This document shows, one piece after another, positions 52,842-62,358 of a stretch of 64,000 nt of DNA. A program made the position numbers and the translations under genes. The notes beneath the pieces were generated by a model. It had not been told where the DNA came from and did no database searches. It was given only the letters and a program-made list of their open reading frames with translations. The DNA lies in assembly GCA_963747005.1 (NCBI GenBank), contig CAVVDT010000010.1:1-64000 (forward strand), given 5' to 3'. Position 1 is the first letter of the stretch, and each line of letters begins with the position of its first letter. The DNA comes from CAVVDT01 sp963747005 (lineage in GTDB: Bacteria; Pseudomonadota; Alphaproteobacteria; Rhizobiales; Aestuariivirgaceae).

Positions 52842-53093
52842 ATGGCATTTAGCGTCTACAGCCTGATCGGCGGCCTGGCGATGCTGATCGTCGGGGTCCT
52901 CGATCTCGGCGTGATGCGCACCGCCGTATACCCGGTCATGCGCCGGCGCCACGAGCAAGCCAAGGTCACCGGCAGCCAGGGCATCGAGCCCAATGTCATC
53001 ATGGCTGTCTTCAAGGTGGTCAACCTGGTGGTGTTCCCGGCGATCGGATTGCTGTTCGGCGATGCGATCCTGAGACCGCTGCTGGCGTCGTGA
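52842..53093 (+). CDS. Two-helix membrane protein between nuoH and nuoI
   Basis: This 83-residue protein has two transmembrane helices (YSLIGGLAMLIVGVLDLGVM and MAVFKVVNLVVFPAIGLLFG) joined by a basic loop (MRRRHEQAKV). ggagg lies just before ATG 52842. It is embedded in the operon between nuoH and nuoI. I do not recognise it; its place suggests an assembly factor or accessory subunit of the complex I membrane arm. Confidence 0.75.
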   Translation: MAFSVYSLIGGLAMLIVGVLDLGVMRTAVYPVMRRRHEQAKVTGSQGIEPNVIMAVFKVVNLVVFPAIGLLFGDAILRPLLAS

Positions 53094-53104
53094 GGAGGTC
53101 GGAC

Positions 53105-53593
53105 ATGAGACTTGAACAAGCTGCCCGTTCGCTGTTTCTGACCGAGTTCGTCTCGGCCTTCTTCATGTCGATGCGCTATTTCTTCGCCCCCAAGGCGACC
53201 GTCAACTACCCTTACGAGAAAGGTCCGGTATCGCCGCGCTTTCGTGGCGAGCATGCCTTGCGGCGCTATCCCAACGGCGAGGAACGCTGCATCGCCTGCA
53301 AGCTGTGCGAGGCAATCTGCCCGGCCCAGGCCATCACCATCGAGGCGGGCCCGCGGCGCAATGACGGCACCCGGCGCACCACCCGCTACGACATCGACAT
53401 GGTGAAATGCATCTATTGCGGCTTCTGCCAGGAAGCCTGCCCGGTGGATGCCATCGTCGAGGGGCCGAATTTCGAATTCGCCACGGAAACCCGTGAGGAA
53501 CTGCTGTTCGACAAGGACAAGCTTCTGGCCAACGGCGACCGCTGGGAACGCGAGATCGCGCGCAACCTTGCGCTCGATGCGCCATACCGTTAG
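53105..53593 (+). CDS. nuoI: NADH-quinone oxidoreductase subunit I
   Basis: This 162-residue subunit carries two 4Fe-4S clusters: ERCIACKLCEAICPAQAI and VKCIYCGFCQEACPVDAI. An N-terminal helix anchors it at the membrane surface. ATG 53105 follows gaggagg. Confidence 0.97.
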   Translation: MRLEQAARSLFLTEFVSAFFMSMRYFFAPKATVNYPYEKGPVSPRFRGEHALRRYPNGEERCIACKLCEAICPAQAITIEAGPRRNDGTRRTTRYDIDMVKCIYCGFCQEACPVDAIVEGPNFEFATETREELLFDKDKLLANGDRWEREIARNLALDAPYR

Positions 53594-53617
53594 GCCGGGG
53601 AAGGGGACGAGGGGAAA

Positions 53618-54232
53618 ATGGCAATCGCCGCAGTGTTTTTTTATCTCTTTTCAGGCGTGGCCATCGCCGCGGCGGTGATGGTCATCACCGCGCGCAATCC
53701 GGTGCACTCGGTGCTGTTCCTCATCCTGACGTTTTTCAACGGTGCGGGCCTGTTCGTGCTGCTGGGTGCCGAGTTCCTCGCCATGATCCTGGTGGTGGTC
53801 TATGTGGGGGCCGTCGCCGTGCTGTTCCTGTTCGTCGTCATGATGCTCGATGTTGACTTCACCGAACTGCGCCAGGGCATGCTCAACTACCTGCCGGTGG
53901 GCGTCTCCATCGGGCTGATCCTGCTGGTCGAACTGGCCATGGTGCTGACCGCCTGGACGCTCTCGCCGGTCGCGCTCACCAGCGTCGCAGCGCCCATGGC
54001 CGCCACCAGCTCCGTCACCAACACCGAGGCCATCGGCCTCATCCTCTATACCCGCTATGTCTACTTCTTCCAGGCGGCAGGCATGGTTTTGCTGGTCGCC
54101 ATGGTCGGGTCCATCGTCCTGACGCTGCGCCACAAGCCGGGCATCAAGCGGCAGAACATCGCCGACCAGGTGGCGCGCAATCCGCAAACGGCAGTGGAAA
54201 TCCGCACCGTCAAGCCCGGCCAGGGATTGTAG
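53618..54232 (+). CDS. nuoJ: NADH-quinone oxidoreductase subunit J
   Basis: This 204-residue membrane subunit has five helices, including the conserved YVGAVAVLFLFVVMML segment that holds the pi-bulge helix next to the quinone channel. It precedes nuoK by 14 bases. Confidence 0.96.
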   Translation: MAIAAVFFYLFSGVAIAAAVMVITARNPVHSVLFLILTFFNGAGLFVLLGAEFLAMILVVVYVGAVAVLFLFVVMMLDVDFTELRQGMLNYLPVGVSIGLILLVELAMVLTAWTLSPVALTSVAAPMAATSSVTNTEAIGLILYTRYVYFFQAAGMVLLVAMVGSIVLTLRHKPGIKRQNIADQVARNPQTAVEIRTVKPGQGL

Positions 54233-54246
54233 GAGGCACCGCGAAC

Positions 54247-54555
54247 ATGCAAATCGGACTTCCCCATTATCTCAGCGTCGCCGCCGTGCTCTTCACCATC
54301 GGCATCTTCGGCATCTTCCTCAACCGCAAGAACGTCATCGTCATCCTGATGTCGATCGAACTCATGCTGCTGGCGGTCAATATCAATCTCGTGGCGTTTT
54401 CCAGCTTCCTCGGCGACATGATGGGCCAGATCTTCGCGCTCATCGTTTTGACCGTGGCCGCCGCCGAGGCGGCCATCGGCCTCGCCATCCTCGTTACCTA
54501 TTTCCGCAATCGCGGCACCATCGCGGTTGAAGACATCAACCTGATGAAGGGCTGA
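54247..54555 (+). CDS. nuoK: NADH-quinone oxidoreductase subunit K
   Basis: This 102-residue subunit has three helices. The conserved proton-path glutamates lie in IVILMSIELMLLAVNINLVA and VAAAEAAIGLAI. It is homologous to MrpC of antiporters. Confidence 0.97.
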   Translation: MQIGLPHYLSVAAVLFTIGIFGIFLNRKNVIVILMSIELMLLAVNINLVAFSSFLGDMMGQIFALIVLTVAAAEAAIGLAILVTYFRNRGTIAVEDINLMKG

Positions 54556-54569
54556 GAAAGCTAGATTTC

Positions 54570-56588
54570 ATGGACACGGTTTTCCTCCTCATCGTCTTTC
54601 TGCCCCTGGTGGGTGCGCTGGTCGCCGGCCTCATCGGCACCAACATCTTCCGCATGATGGGCACCTCGATCGAGGCCCCGCACGGCCACGCCGCCCATGC
54701 GGCCCACGATGACGACCATGGCCATGGCGGCCCCGACTGGCCGGCCTACCTCACTTCGGGCTTCCTGATCGTCAGCGCCGTCCTGTCGTGGATCGCCTTC
54801 TTCCAGGTGCCCGACAGCGGCCAGACGATCAAGATCGAGGTGGCGCGGTGGTTTTCCTCCGGTACCCTCGCCGCCGACTGGTCGCTCAGGATCGACACCC
54901 TCACCGCCGTGATGCTGGTGGTGGTGACCACCGTTTCCTCGCTGGTGCATGTCTATTCCATCGGCTACATGAGCCACGACCCGTATCGCCCGCGCTTCTT
55001 CGCCTATCTGTCGCTGTTCACCTTCGCCATGCTGATGCTGGTGACCGCCGACAACCTGGTGCAGATGTATTTCGGCTGGGAGGGGGTGGGCCTTGCCTCC
55101 TATCTGCTGATCGGCTTCTGGTACACGAGGCCATCGGCCTGCGCGGCGGCCATCAAGGCCTTCGTCGTCAACCGGGTCGGCGACTTCGGCTTCGCGCTCG
55201 GCATTTTCGGCACCTTCTGGGTGTTCGGCTCCATCGACTTCGACACCATCTTCAACGCCGTGCCCAACGAGGCCGGCCAGACCATCCACTTCCTCGGCCA
55301 TGACCTCGATGTCATGACCACGCTGTGCCTGCTGCTGTTTCTCGGCGCCATGGGCAAGTCGGCCCAGTTCCTCCTGCACACCTGGCTGCCCGACGCCATG
55401 GAGGGCCCGACTCCGGTCTCGGCCCTCATCCATGCCGCCACCATGGTGACGGCGGGTGTCTTCATGGTGGCGCGCCTGTCGCCGTTCTACGAAGCCGCCC
55501 CCGATGCCGCCATGGTGGTGACGCTGATCGGCGCGGTGACCGCCTTCTTCGCCGCCACCGTCGGGTTGGTGCAGAACGACATCAAGCGGGTCATCGCCTA
55601 TTCCACCTGTTCCCAGCTCGGCTACATGTTCGCCGCCCTTGGCGTCGGCGCCTACGGGGTGGGCATCTTCCACCTCTTCACCCATGCCTTCTTCAAGGCG
55701 CTGTTGTTCCTCGGCTCCGGTTCGGTGATCCACGCCATGTCGAGCGAACAGGACATGCGCAACATGGGCGGCCTGTTTCCGCACCTGAAGGTGACGTGGG
55801 CGATGATGCTCGCCGGCACCCTGTCGCTCACCGGTTTCCCGCTGACAGCCGGTTATTTCTCCAAGGACGCCATCATCGAGGCGACCTTTGCCGCCCATAC
55901 CGGCATCGGCACATTCGCCTTCGTTCTGCTGGTCATTTCGGCCTTCTTCACCGCCTTCTATTCCTGGCGGCTGATGTTCATGACCTTCCACGGCCGCCCG
56001 CGCGCCACCCGCGATGTCATGAGCCATGTGCATGAATCGCCCAACGTCATGCTGGTGCCGCTCTATGTGCTGGCCGCCGGCGCGCTGGCTGCCGGCTTCA
56101 TCTTCGAGAACCGCTTCATCGGCCATGAAGAAGCAACCTTCTGGGGCACCGCCATCTACCGCTCGACCACCAATCAGGTGGTGGAGGTGATGCACCATCT
56201 GCCGTCCTTCGTAAGCTGGTCGCCGTCAATCGCCATGCTCATCGGCGTGTGGCTCGCCTGGCTGTTCTACATTCGCCGTCCCGACCTGCCAGGGAAACTG
56301 GCGGCCATGAACGAGCCGGCCTACAAGTTCCTGCTCAACAAGTGGTATTTCGACGAGATCTATGACTTCTTCCTGGTGCGTCCGGCCATGTGGCTCGGCC
56401 GCTTCCTGTGGAAGAAGGGCGACGGCTGGCTGATCGACGGTTTCGGGCCGGACGGGGTTTCGGCGCGGGTGCTCGACGTCACCGCCCGTGCCGTCAAGCT
56501 GCAATCGGGCTTCGTCTACCACTACGCCTTCGCCATGCTGATCGGCGTGGCGGCCCTGATCACCTGGTACATGTTTGGGGGGGCCTAG
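54570..56588 (+). CDS. nuoL: NADH-quinone oxidoreductase subunit L
   Basis: The 672-residue protein is the distal antiporter-like proton pump with the long lateral helix at its C-terminus. The N-terminal loop is unusually rich in His and Asp (HGHAAHAAHDDDHGHG). The conserved MGKSAQFLLHTWLPDAMEGP is present. Its TAG stop is formed together with the first bases of structured element B. Confidence 0.97.
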   Translation: MDTVFLLIVFLPLVGALVAGLIGTNIFRMMGTSIEAPHGHAAHAAHDDDHGHGGPDWPAYLTSGFLIVSAVLSWIAFFQVPDSGQTIKIEVARWFSSGTLAADWSLRIDTLTAVMLVVVTTVSSLVHVYSIGYMSHDPYRPRFFAYLSLFTFAMLMLVTADNLVQMYFGWEGVGLASYLLIGFWYTRPSACAAAIKAFVVNRVGDFGFALGIFGTFWVFGSIDFDTIFNAVPNEAGQTIHFLGHDLDVMTTLCLLLFLGAMGKSAQFLLHTWLPDAMEGPTPVSALIHAATMVTAGVFMVARLSPFYEAAPDAAMVVTLIGAVTAFFAATVGLVQNDIKRVIAYSTCSQLGYMFAALGVGAYGVGIFHLFTHAFFKALLFLGSGSVIHAMSSEQDMRNMGGLFPHLKVTWAMMLAGTLSLTGFPLTAGYFSKDAIIEATFAAHTGIGTFAFVLLVISAFFTAFYSWRLMFMTFHGRPRATRDVMSHVHESPNVMLVPLYVLAAGALAAGFIFENRFIGHEEATFWGTAIYRSTTNQVVEVMHHLPSFVSWSPSIAMLIGVWLAWLFYIRRPDLPGKLAAMNEPAYKFLLNKWYFDEIYDFFLVRPAMWLGRFLWKKGDGWLIDGFGPDGVSARVLDVTARAVKLQSGFVYHYAFAMLIGVAALITWYMFGGA

Positions 56589-56852
56589 TACCCACTATGA
56601 CAGAAAGATGCATCATGAGATCGAGTTTTCGCCCGGATATGGCAGGCGCCGCGCGTAGCGCGATGCGGTGCATCGGGCAAGCGCGGCAACGCACCAGATA
56701 CGGGACGAAAATCGACCCGGAGGGCGGCCAGACGAAGCCCGTGGACGTCGTTGCGCCGCCTTGCCGATGGGCCACATCGCCTGCGGCGACGCGCCTAGCC
56801 ACGGCCTTCGTCTGGCCGTCTCAAGACGCATCCTTCTGTCATAGTGGGTACT
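56587..56852. repeat. Structured repeat element, copy B, between nuoL and nuoM
   Basis: Outer arms 56587-56611 and 56828-56852 pair at 24 of 25 positions. Inner stem 1 is 56621-56640 with 56698-56715 (imperfect, two bulges). Inner stem 2 is 56723-56744 with 56799-56820 (20 of 22). The loop block 56642-56695 matches copy A at 49 of 54 positions, and CGTCGTTGCGCC recurs in the second loop. All three stems differ in sequence from copy A. It fills the whole nuoL-nuoM gap and ends four bases before the nuoM ATG. Confidence 0.85.
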
Positions 56853-56856
56853 GCTG

Positions 56857-58371
56857 ATGCCCGGCTGGCCGATCCTTTCCGTCACCACGTTCCTGCCGCT
56901 GGTGGGGGCACTGTTCATCCTGGTGATCCGCGGCGATGACGCGATTGCCGTGCGCAACATGCGCTGGACGGCGCTGTCGACCACCATCATCACCTTCCTG
57001 GTGTCGCTGCTCATCTGGTCGGACTTCAACCCGGCCAATCCCGGCTTCCAGTTCAACGAAACCTATATCTGGCTTGGCGGGGTGATGAACTACCGCATGG
57101 GCGTCGACGGCATCTCCATGCTGTTCGTCATCCTCACCACCTTCCTGATGCCCATCTGCATCATCGCAAGCTGGGGCGTCCAGAAGCGGGTGAAGGAGTA
57201 CATGGTCGCCTTCCTGGTGCTCGAGACGCTGATGATCGGCGTGTTCTGCGCGCTCGACCTGGTGGTCTTCTACCTGTTCTTCGAAGGCGGCCTCATCCCG
57301 ATGTTCCTGATCATCGGGGTGTGGGGTGGCCAGCGCCGGGTCTATGCCTCGTTCAAGTTCTTCCTCTATACCCTGCTCGGGTCGGTGCTGATGCTCCTGG
57401 CCATCATGGCCATGTATTGGCAGGCAGGCACCACCGACATCGCCCAGATCCTCCAGACGGTGAAGTTCCCGGCTGCCATGCAGCCATGGCTGTTCCTCGC
57501 CTTTCTCGCCTCCTTCGCGGTCAAGCTGCCCATGTGGCCGGTGCACACCTGGTTGCCCGATGCGCATGTGGAGGCGCCGACCGCCGGCTCGGTGATCCTT
57601 GCCGCCATCCTCCTGAAGATGGGCGGCTACGGTTTCCTGCGCTTTTCGCTGCCCATGTTCCCCATCGCCTCGGTGGACTTCACGCCTCTCATCTACACCT
57701 TGTCGATCATGGCCATCATCTACACCTCGCTGGTGGCGCTGATGCAGGAGGACATGAAGAAACTCGTTGCCTATTCCTCCGTCGCCCACATGGGCTTTGT
57801 GACCATGGGCATCTTCACTCTCACGCGGCAGGGCATCGACGGCGCGCTGTTCCAGATGATCTCGCACGGCCTGGTCTCCGGCGCGCTGTTCCTGTGCGTC
57901 GGCGTCGTCTACGACCGCATGCACACCCGCGAGATCGCTGCCTATGGCGGGCTCGTCAACCGCATGCCGCTTTATGCCTTCGTGTTCATGGTATTCACCA
58001 TGGCCAATGTCGGGCTGCCCGGCACCTCCGGCTTCATCGGCGAGTTCCTGTCGCTGCTGGGCGCCTTCAACGCCAATAGCTGGGTGGCGCTGCTGGCCAC
58101 CACCGGCGTGATCCTGTCGGCATGCTATGCCTTGTGGCTCTATCGCCGGGTGATCTTCGGGGTGCTGGATAAGGACAGCCTGAAGGCCATCACCGACATG
58201 ACGCCGCGCGAAGCGGCGTGCCTGGTGCCGCTGGTGGTGCTGACCGTTTACTACGGCGTTCATCCCGCGCCCCTTCTGGACATATTCGGCCCGGCAACCG
58301 ACGGCCTCCTGAAGACGGTCAAGGCCGGCATCGACGCCGCCAGCGCCGTGCAGGCCGCAGGGCTCAACTGA
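56857..58371 (+). CDS. nuoM: NADH-quinone oxidoreductase subunit M
   Basis: This 504-residue antiporter-like proton pump has 14 predicted helices. Motifs FVLVLETLMIG-like region (residues 113-130, with the conserved Glu) and FAVKLPMWPVHTWLPDAHVE are clear. It is the only nuo gene separated from its upstream neighbour by a large gap (268 bases, element B), which may reduce or modulate its translation. Confidence 0.97.
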   Translation: MPGWPILSVTTFLPLVGALFILVIRGDDAIAVRNMRWTALSTTIITFLVSLLIWSDFNPANPGFQFNETYIWLGGVMNYRMGVDGISMLFVILTTFLMPICIIASWGVQKRVKEYMVAFLVLETLMIGVFCALDLVVFYLFFEGGLIPMFLIIGVWGGQRRVYASFKFFLYTLLGSVLMLLAIMAMYWQAGTTDIAQILQTVKFPAAMQPWLFLAFLASFAVKLPMWPVHTWLPDAHVEAPTAGSVILAAILLKMGGYGFLRFSLPMFPIASVDFTPLIYTLSIMAIIYTSLVALMQEDMKKLVAYSSVAHMGFVTMGIFTLTRQGIDGALFQMISHGLVSGALFLCVGVVYDRMHTREIAAYGGLVNRMPLYAFVFMVFTMANVGLPGTSGFIGEFLSLLGAFNANSWVALLATTGVILSACYALWLYRRVIFGVLDKDSLKAITDMTPREAACLVPLVVLTVYYGVHPAPLLDIFGPATDGLLKTVKAGIDAASAVQAAGLN

Positions 58372-58394
58372 CGCGACGGGCAGGAAAACTTCAG

Positions 58395-59837
58395 ATGACC
58401 GCAATCCTCACAACTGTCGATGCACTTGCCGCCCTGCCGGAGATGTTTCTCGCAGTGGCCAGCCTGGCGCTGCTGATGCTGGGCGTGTTCCGCAAAGGCA
58501 ACACCACCGACATCGTCTCGATGCTGTCCATGGTGGCGCTGGGCATCACCGCGCTGATGGTGATTTTCGGCTCCAGCGGCAGTCATCTCGCCTTCGGCGG
58601 CGTCTTCGTGGTCGACAGCTTTGCCCGCATCCTGAAGGTGATGGCGTTGTTCGGCTCCTCGGCGGCGCTGGTCCTGTCGGTCAATTTCATGAAGGTCGAG
58701 CGCATCGAGCGTTTCGAATACCCCATCCTCGTCCTCATCGCCACGCTGGGGATGATGATGATGATCTCGGCCAACGACCTCATCGCCCTTTATCTCGGCA
58801 TCGAGTTGCAGTCGCTGGCGCTCTATGTTGTCGCCGCCATCAACCGGGATTCGGCGCGCTCGTCCGAAGCGGGCCTCAAGTATTTCGTCCTCGGCGCCCT
58901 GTCGTCGGGCATGCTGCTGTATGGCGCCTCGCTGATCTACGGCTTTACCGGCACCACCTCGTTTCCCGCCATCGCCAAGGCGGTCGCCGGCGGCGAGCAG
59001 GTGACGGGGCTGGTGTTCGGCATCGTGTTCCTCATCGCCGGGCTCGCCTTCAAGGTGTCGGCGGTGCCGTTTCACATGTGGACGCCCGATGTCTACGAAG
59101 GCTCGCCCACCCCGGTGACCGCGTTCTTTGCCGCTGCCCCCAAGGTCGCCGCAATGGCGCTGTTCGTCAGGGTGATGGTCGATCCGTTCCCCGGCATCAC
59201 CGCCCAGTGGCAGCAGATCATCGTCTTCATTTCCATCGCCTCCATGCTGCTGGGCGGCTTTGCCGCCATCGGCCAGAGCAACATCAAGCGCCTGCTCGCC
59301 TATTCCTCCATCGGCCACATGGGCTTTGCCCTCATCGGGCTGGCGGCCGGCACCCAGGAAGGGGTGCGCGGCGTCGTCGTCTACATGCTGATCTACCTGA
59401 TCATGACGCTCGGCACCTTCGGCTGCGTACTGGCCATGCGCCGGCATGGCGGCGCGGTGGAAGAGATCAACGATCTGGCCGGCCTTTCCCGCACCAACCG
59501 GCCACTCGCCTTCGTGCTTGGCATGCTGATGTTCTCGCTCGCCGGCATACCGCCGCTTGCCGGGTTCTTCGGCAAGTATTTCGTGTTCCTCGCCGCCGTC
59601 AAGGCGGGGCTCTACACCCTTGCCGTCATCGGCGTGCTGGCAAGCGTGGTGTCGGCCTTCTATTATCTCAACATCGTGCGGATCATGTATTTCGAGGAGC
59701 CGGCCGAGGGCTTCGATCCCATTCCCGCCGAGATCAAGCTGGTGATCGGACTGGCGGGTGTCTTCGTCGTCGGGTTCATCGTTTTCGCCAAGCCCATCGT
59801 GACCCTGGCACAGGCTGCCGCCGCATCGCTGTTCTGA
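58395..59837 (+). CDS. nuoN: NADH-quinone oxidoreductase subunit N
   Basis: The 480-residue third antiporter-like subunit contains the conserved GLAFKVSAVPFHMWTPDVYE and ANDLIALYLGIELQSLALYV segments. ATG 58395 gives a normal N-terminus; the longer frame from 58218 overlaps nuoM. It ends the nuo operon; birA follows four bases later. Confidence 0.97.
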   Translation: MTAILTTVDALAALPEMFLAVASLALLMLGVFRKGNTTDIVSMLSMVALGITALMVIFGSSGSHLAFGGVFVVDSFARILKVMALFGSSAALVLSVNFMKVERIERFEYPILVLIATLGMMMMISANDLIALYLGIELQSLALYVVAAINRDSARSSEAGLKYFVLGALSSGMLLYGASLIYGFTGTTSFPAIAKAVAGGEQVTGLVFGIVFLIAGLAFKVSAVPFHMWTPDVYEGSPTPVTAFFAAAPKVAAMALFVRVMVDPFPGITAQWQQIIVFISIASMLLGGFAAIGQSNIKRLLAYSSIGHMGFALIGLAAGTQEGVRGVVVYMLIYLIMTLGTFGCVLAMRRHGGAVEEINDLAGLSRTNRPLAFVLGMLMFSLAGIPPLAGFFGKYFVFLAAVKAGLYTLAVIGVLASVVSAFYYLNIVRIMYFEEPAEGFDPIPAEIKLVIGLAGVFVVGFIVFAKPIVTLAQAAAASLF

Positions 59838-59841
59838 CCTC

Positions 59842-60615
59842 GTGCAAACGGCGCCCACTCTGACATCACAAGCGCTCAGCGGACGCCGGGTTGTCTGCTT
59901 CGACGAAATCGATTCCACCAATGTCGAGGCGGCCCGCCGCCATGCCGCCGGCGAGCGCGGCCCTTTGTGGATATGGTCGCTCGCCCAGACGAGGGGCAAG
60001 GGACGGCTTGACGGCCGCGGCTGGGTCTCGGCGCCCGGCAACCTCTATTCCACTTATCTCGCCAGCCTTGTCGCGCCGGCCCGCGCCCTCGGCCAGACGA
60101 GCTTTGCCGCCGCCCTTGCCGTGGTCGATGCCATCGTCCGGCTGGGCCACCATGAGCCGCTGCCCAGCCTCAAGTGGCCCAACGATGTCCTCATCGCTGG
60201 CCGCAAGGTGTCGGGCATCCTGATCGAGAGCCTTGGCGGCAGCGATGGCGAAGGATGGACCCTGGCCATCGGTTGTGGCCTCAATCTCGCCGTCGCGCCT
60301 GAGAATGTACGCCATCCCGCCATATCGCTGGCCGAATGCGGCCTGACCGTTTCGCCCGATGAGGCCCTTGACGTCTACGCCGAGGCGCTGGAGCGGCGGC
60401 TGGCGCAATGGGCGGGCGGCGCGGGGTTCGATGACATCCGTCGCGACTGGCTCGCCTTCGGGCCGCGTGAGGGCAGCCCCTTGAGCGTTGCGGCCGGTGC
60501 CGACGTGCTGCACGGGCGCTTTGCCGGGCTGGCGGCCGGTGGTGCGCTACGCCTCGCCCTCGATGGCGGCGCCATCCGCGAAATTCACGCCGGCGATGTG
60601 GAGGCGCGGTCATGA
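59842..60615 (+). CDS. birA: Biotin--[acetyl-CoA-carboxylase] ligase
   Basis: This 257-residue monofunctional ligase lacks the N-terminal DNA-binding domain of E. coli BirA. The biotin/ATP motif is QTRGKGRLDGRGW (usually GRGRxGR), with SLKWPNDVLIAGRKVSGIL downstream. It attaches biotin to the carboxyl-carrier protein. It starts with GTG right after nuoN and overlaps rnj by four bases. nuoN-birA-rnj is a conserved order in Hyphomicrobiales. Confidence 0.95.
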   Translation: MQTAPTLTSQALSGRRVVCFDEIDSTNVEAARRHAAGERGPLWIWSLAQTRGKGRLDGRGWVSAPGNLYSTYLASLVAPARALGQTSFAAALAVVDAIVRLGHHEPLPSLKWPNDVLIAGRKVSGILIESLGGSDGEGWTLAIGCGLNLAVAPENVRHPAISLAECGLTVSPDEALDVYAEALERRLAQWAGGAGFDDIRRDWLAFGPREGSPLSVAAGADVLHGRFAGLAAGGALRLALDGGAIREIHAGDVEARS

Positions 60616-62294
60616 CGGCGGCAACCCGCCGCCGGGGAGCGGAAGAGATGGTGCTCCTGCCGCTCGGCGGCATGGGCGAGATCGGCATGAACTGCTACGC
60701 CTACGGCTATGGCACCCTCGATGACCGGCGCTGGCTGATCGTCGATCTGGGCGTCAAGTTCGGCGACGAGCGCGATCCCGGCATCGATGTCATTCTCCCC
60801 GACCTTGCCTATCTGGAGGGCGAGCGGCGCTCCGTCGAGGCGATCATCCTGACACATGCCCACGAAGACCATCTGGGTGCCGTCGCCTGGCTGTGGCCAC
60901 GCCTCAGGGTGCCGGTCTATTGCACCGCCTTTGCCGCCGAACTGCTGCGCGGCAAGCTCATCGAGGCGGGGCTGGAAGAAAAGGTCCCCGTCAACGTGGT
61001 ACGGCCGGGAAGGACCCTGAAGCTGGGGAAATTCGCCGTCGAATTCGTCGCCGTCACCCATTCGATCCCCGAACCCAACGCCCTGGCGATCACCACGCCG
61101 GCCGGCACCGTGGTCCATTCCGGCGATCTGAAGATCGACCGTTCACCCACCATTCCGCCGCTGTTCGATGAGGCGCGCTTCAAGGCGCTGGGCGATGCGG
61201 GGGTGGATGCCTTCATCTGCAATTCGACCAACGTGCTGCGCGAGGGCTTCTCGCCCTCCGAGGCCGACGTGGCGCGAACGCTGACCACCATCATCGGCGA
61301 GGCAAAGGGCAGGGTGGCGGTCACCACCTTTGCCTCGCATGTCGGCCGCATCGCCTCAACGGTGCAGGCGGCGCGTGCCACCGGCCGCGAGGTAGTGGTG
61401 GCCGGGCGCGCCATGCGCACCGTCATCGAGGCGGCCCGCGCGGTGGGCATGCTGAAGGAGGCGGGCAGCTTTCTTTCCGAGGAGGCCTTCAACCTCTTGC
61501 CGGCGTCGAAGACCCTGTTGTTGTGCACCGGCAGCCAGGGCGAACCGCGCGCCGCCCTGGCCCGCATCGCCGCTGAGACCCACCCCTCTATCGCGCTCGA
61601 TGCCGGCGATCTGGTGATCTTTTCCTCGCGCACCATTCCGGGCAATGAAAAGGCCGTCGGCGCCGTCATCAACGGGCTGGCGGAGCAGGAAATCGACGTG
61701 CTGACCAGCGACGATGCGCTGGTCCACACCTCCGGCCATCCGAGGCAGGATGAGTTGAAGGCCTTCTATGGCTGGCTGAGGCCGGGCCTTTTAGTGCCCA
61801 TGCATGGTGAGATGCGTCATTTGCAGCGCCATGTGGCGCTGGCGCTGGAAGCGGGCATCCCCGAGGCGCTGCGCATCGAGACGGGCGATGTCCTGCGCCT
61901 CGCACCGGGGCCGGCCGAGGTCATCGATGAGGCGCCTTCGGGCCGCCTGCATGTGGACGGGCGGCTCATCGTGCCGGCGATCGACGGCCCCGCCAGATTT
62001 CGCCGCAAGCTGGCGCAGGTGGGTATCGTCTTCGTCTCGGTGGTGCTCGACCCCAAGGGGCAGGCGCGATGCCCAGTGCGGATCGTCGGCGACGGCCTGC
62101 CATTGAACGATGCAAGCGGCGAGGCCCTGCTCGATGGACTGGAGATGGCGGCCGAGGACGCCCTCGATGCCCTGCCGCGCAAGAAGCGTTCCGACGATGA
62201 TATCGCTGAGACGTTACGCCTCGCCGTGCGCCGCACAGCATTTGCGGCCTGGGGCAAGCGGCCCGTGGTGCATGTCGCCGTTCACCGCCTGTGA
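60612..62294 (+). CDS. rnj: Ribonuclease J
   Basis: This 560-residue metallo-beta-lactamase/beta-CASP nuclease processes and degrades RNA from the 5' end and internally. Motifs are ILTHAHEDHLGAV, the His in VTHSIPEPNA, the Asp in VVHSGDLKIDRSP, and HTSGHPRQDELK and PMHGEMRHL for the beta-CASP domain. The segment usually reading SDSTN is CNSTN here. ATGA overlaps the birA stop. Confidence 0.95.
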   Translation: MTAATRRRGAEEMVLLPLGGMGEIGMNCYAYGYGTLDDRRWLIVDLGVKFGDERDPGIDVILPDLAYLEGERRSVEAIILTHAHEDHLGAVAWLWPRLRVPVYCTAFAAELLRGKLIEAGLEEKVPVNVVRPGRTLKLGKFAVEFVAVTHSIPEPNALAITTPAGTVVHSGDLKIDRSPTIPPLFDEARFKALGDAGVDAFICNSTNVLREGFSPSEADVARTLTTIIGEAKGRVAVTTFASHVGRIASTVQAARATGREVVVAGRAMRTVIEAARAVGMLKEAGSFLSEEAFNLLPASKTLLLCTGSQGEPRAALARIAAETHPSIALDAGDLVIFSSRTIPGNEKAVGAVINGLAEQEIDVLTSDDALVHTSGHPRQDELKAFYGWLRPGLLVPMHGEMRHLQRHVALALEAGIPEALRIETGDVLRLAPGPAEVIDEAPSGRLHVDGRLIVPAIDGPARFRRKLAQVGIVFVSVVLDPKGQARCPVRIVGDGLPLNDASGEALLDGLEMAAEDALDALPRKKRSDDDIAETLRLAVRRTAFAAWGKRPVVHVAVHRL

Positions 62295-62358
62295 ATTGCG
62301 GATTTCTGCGGGGTTCCTGCTCAGTTGAGCTTCCGCGTCATGCTATAATGATCGAATC

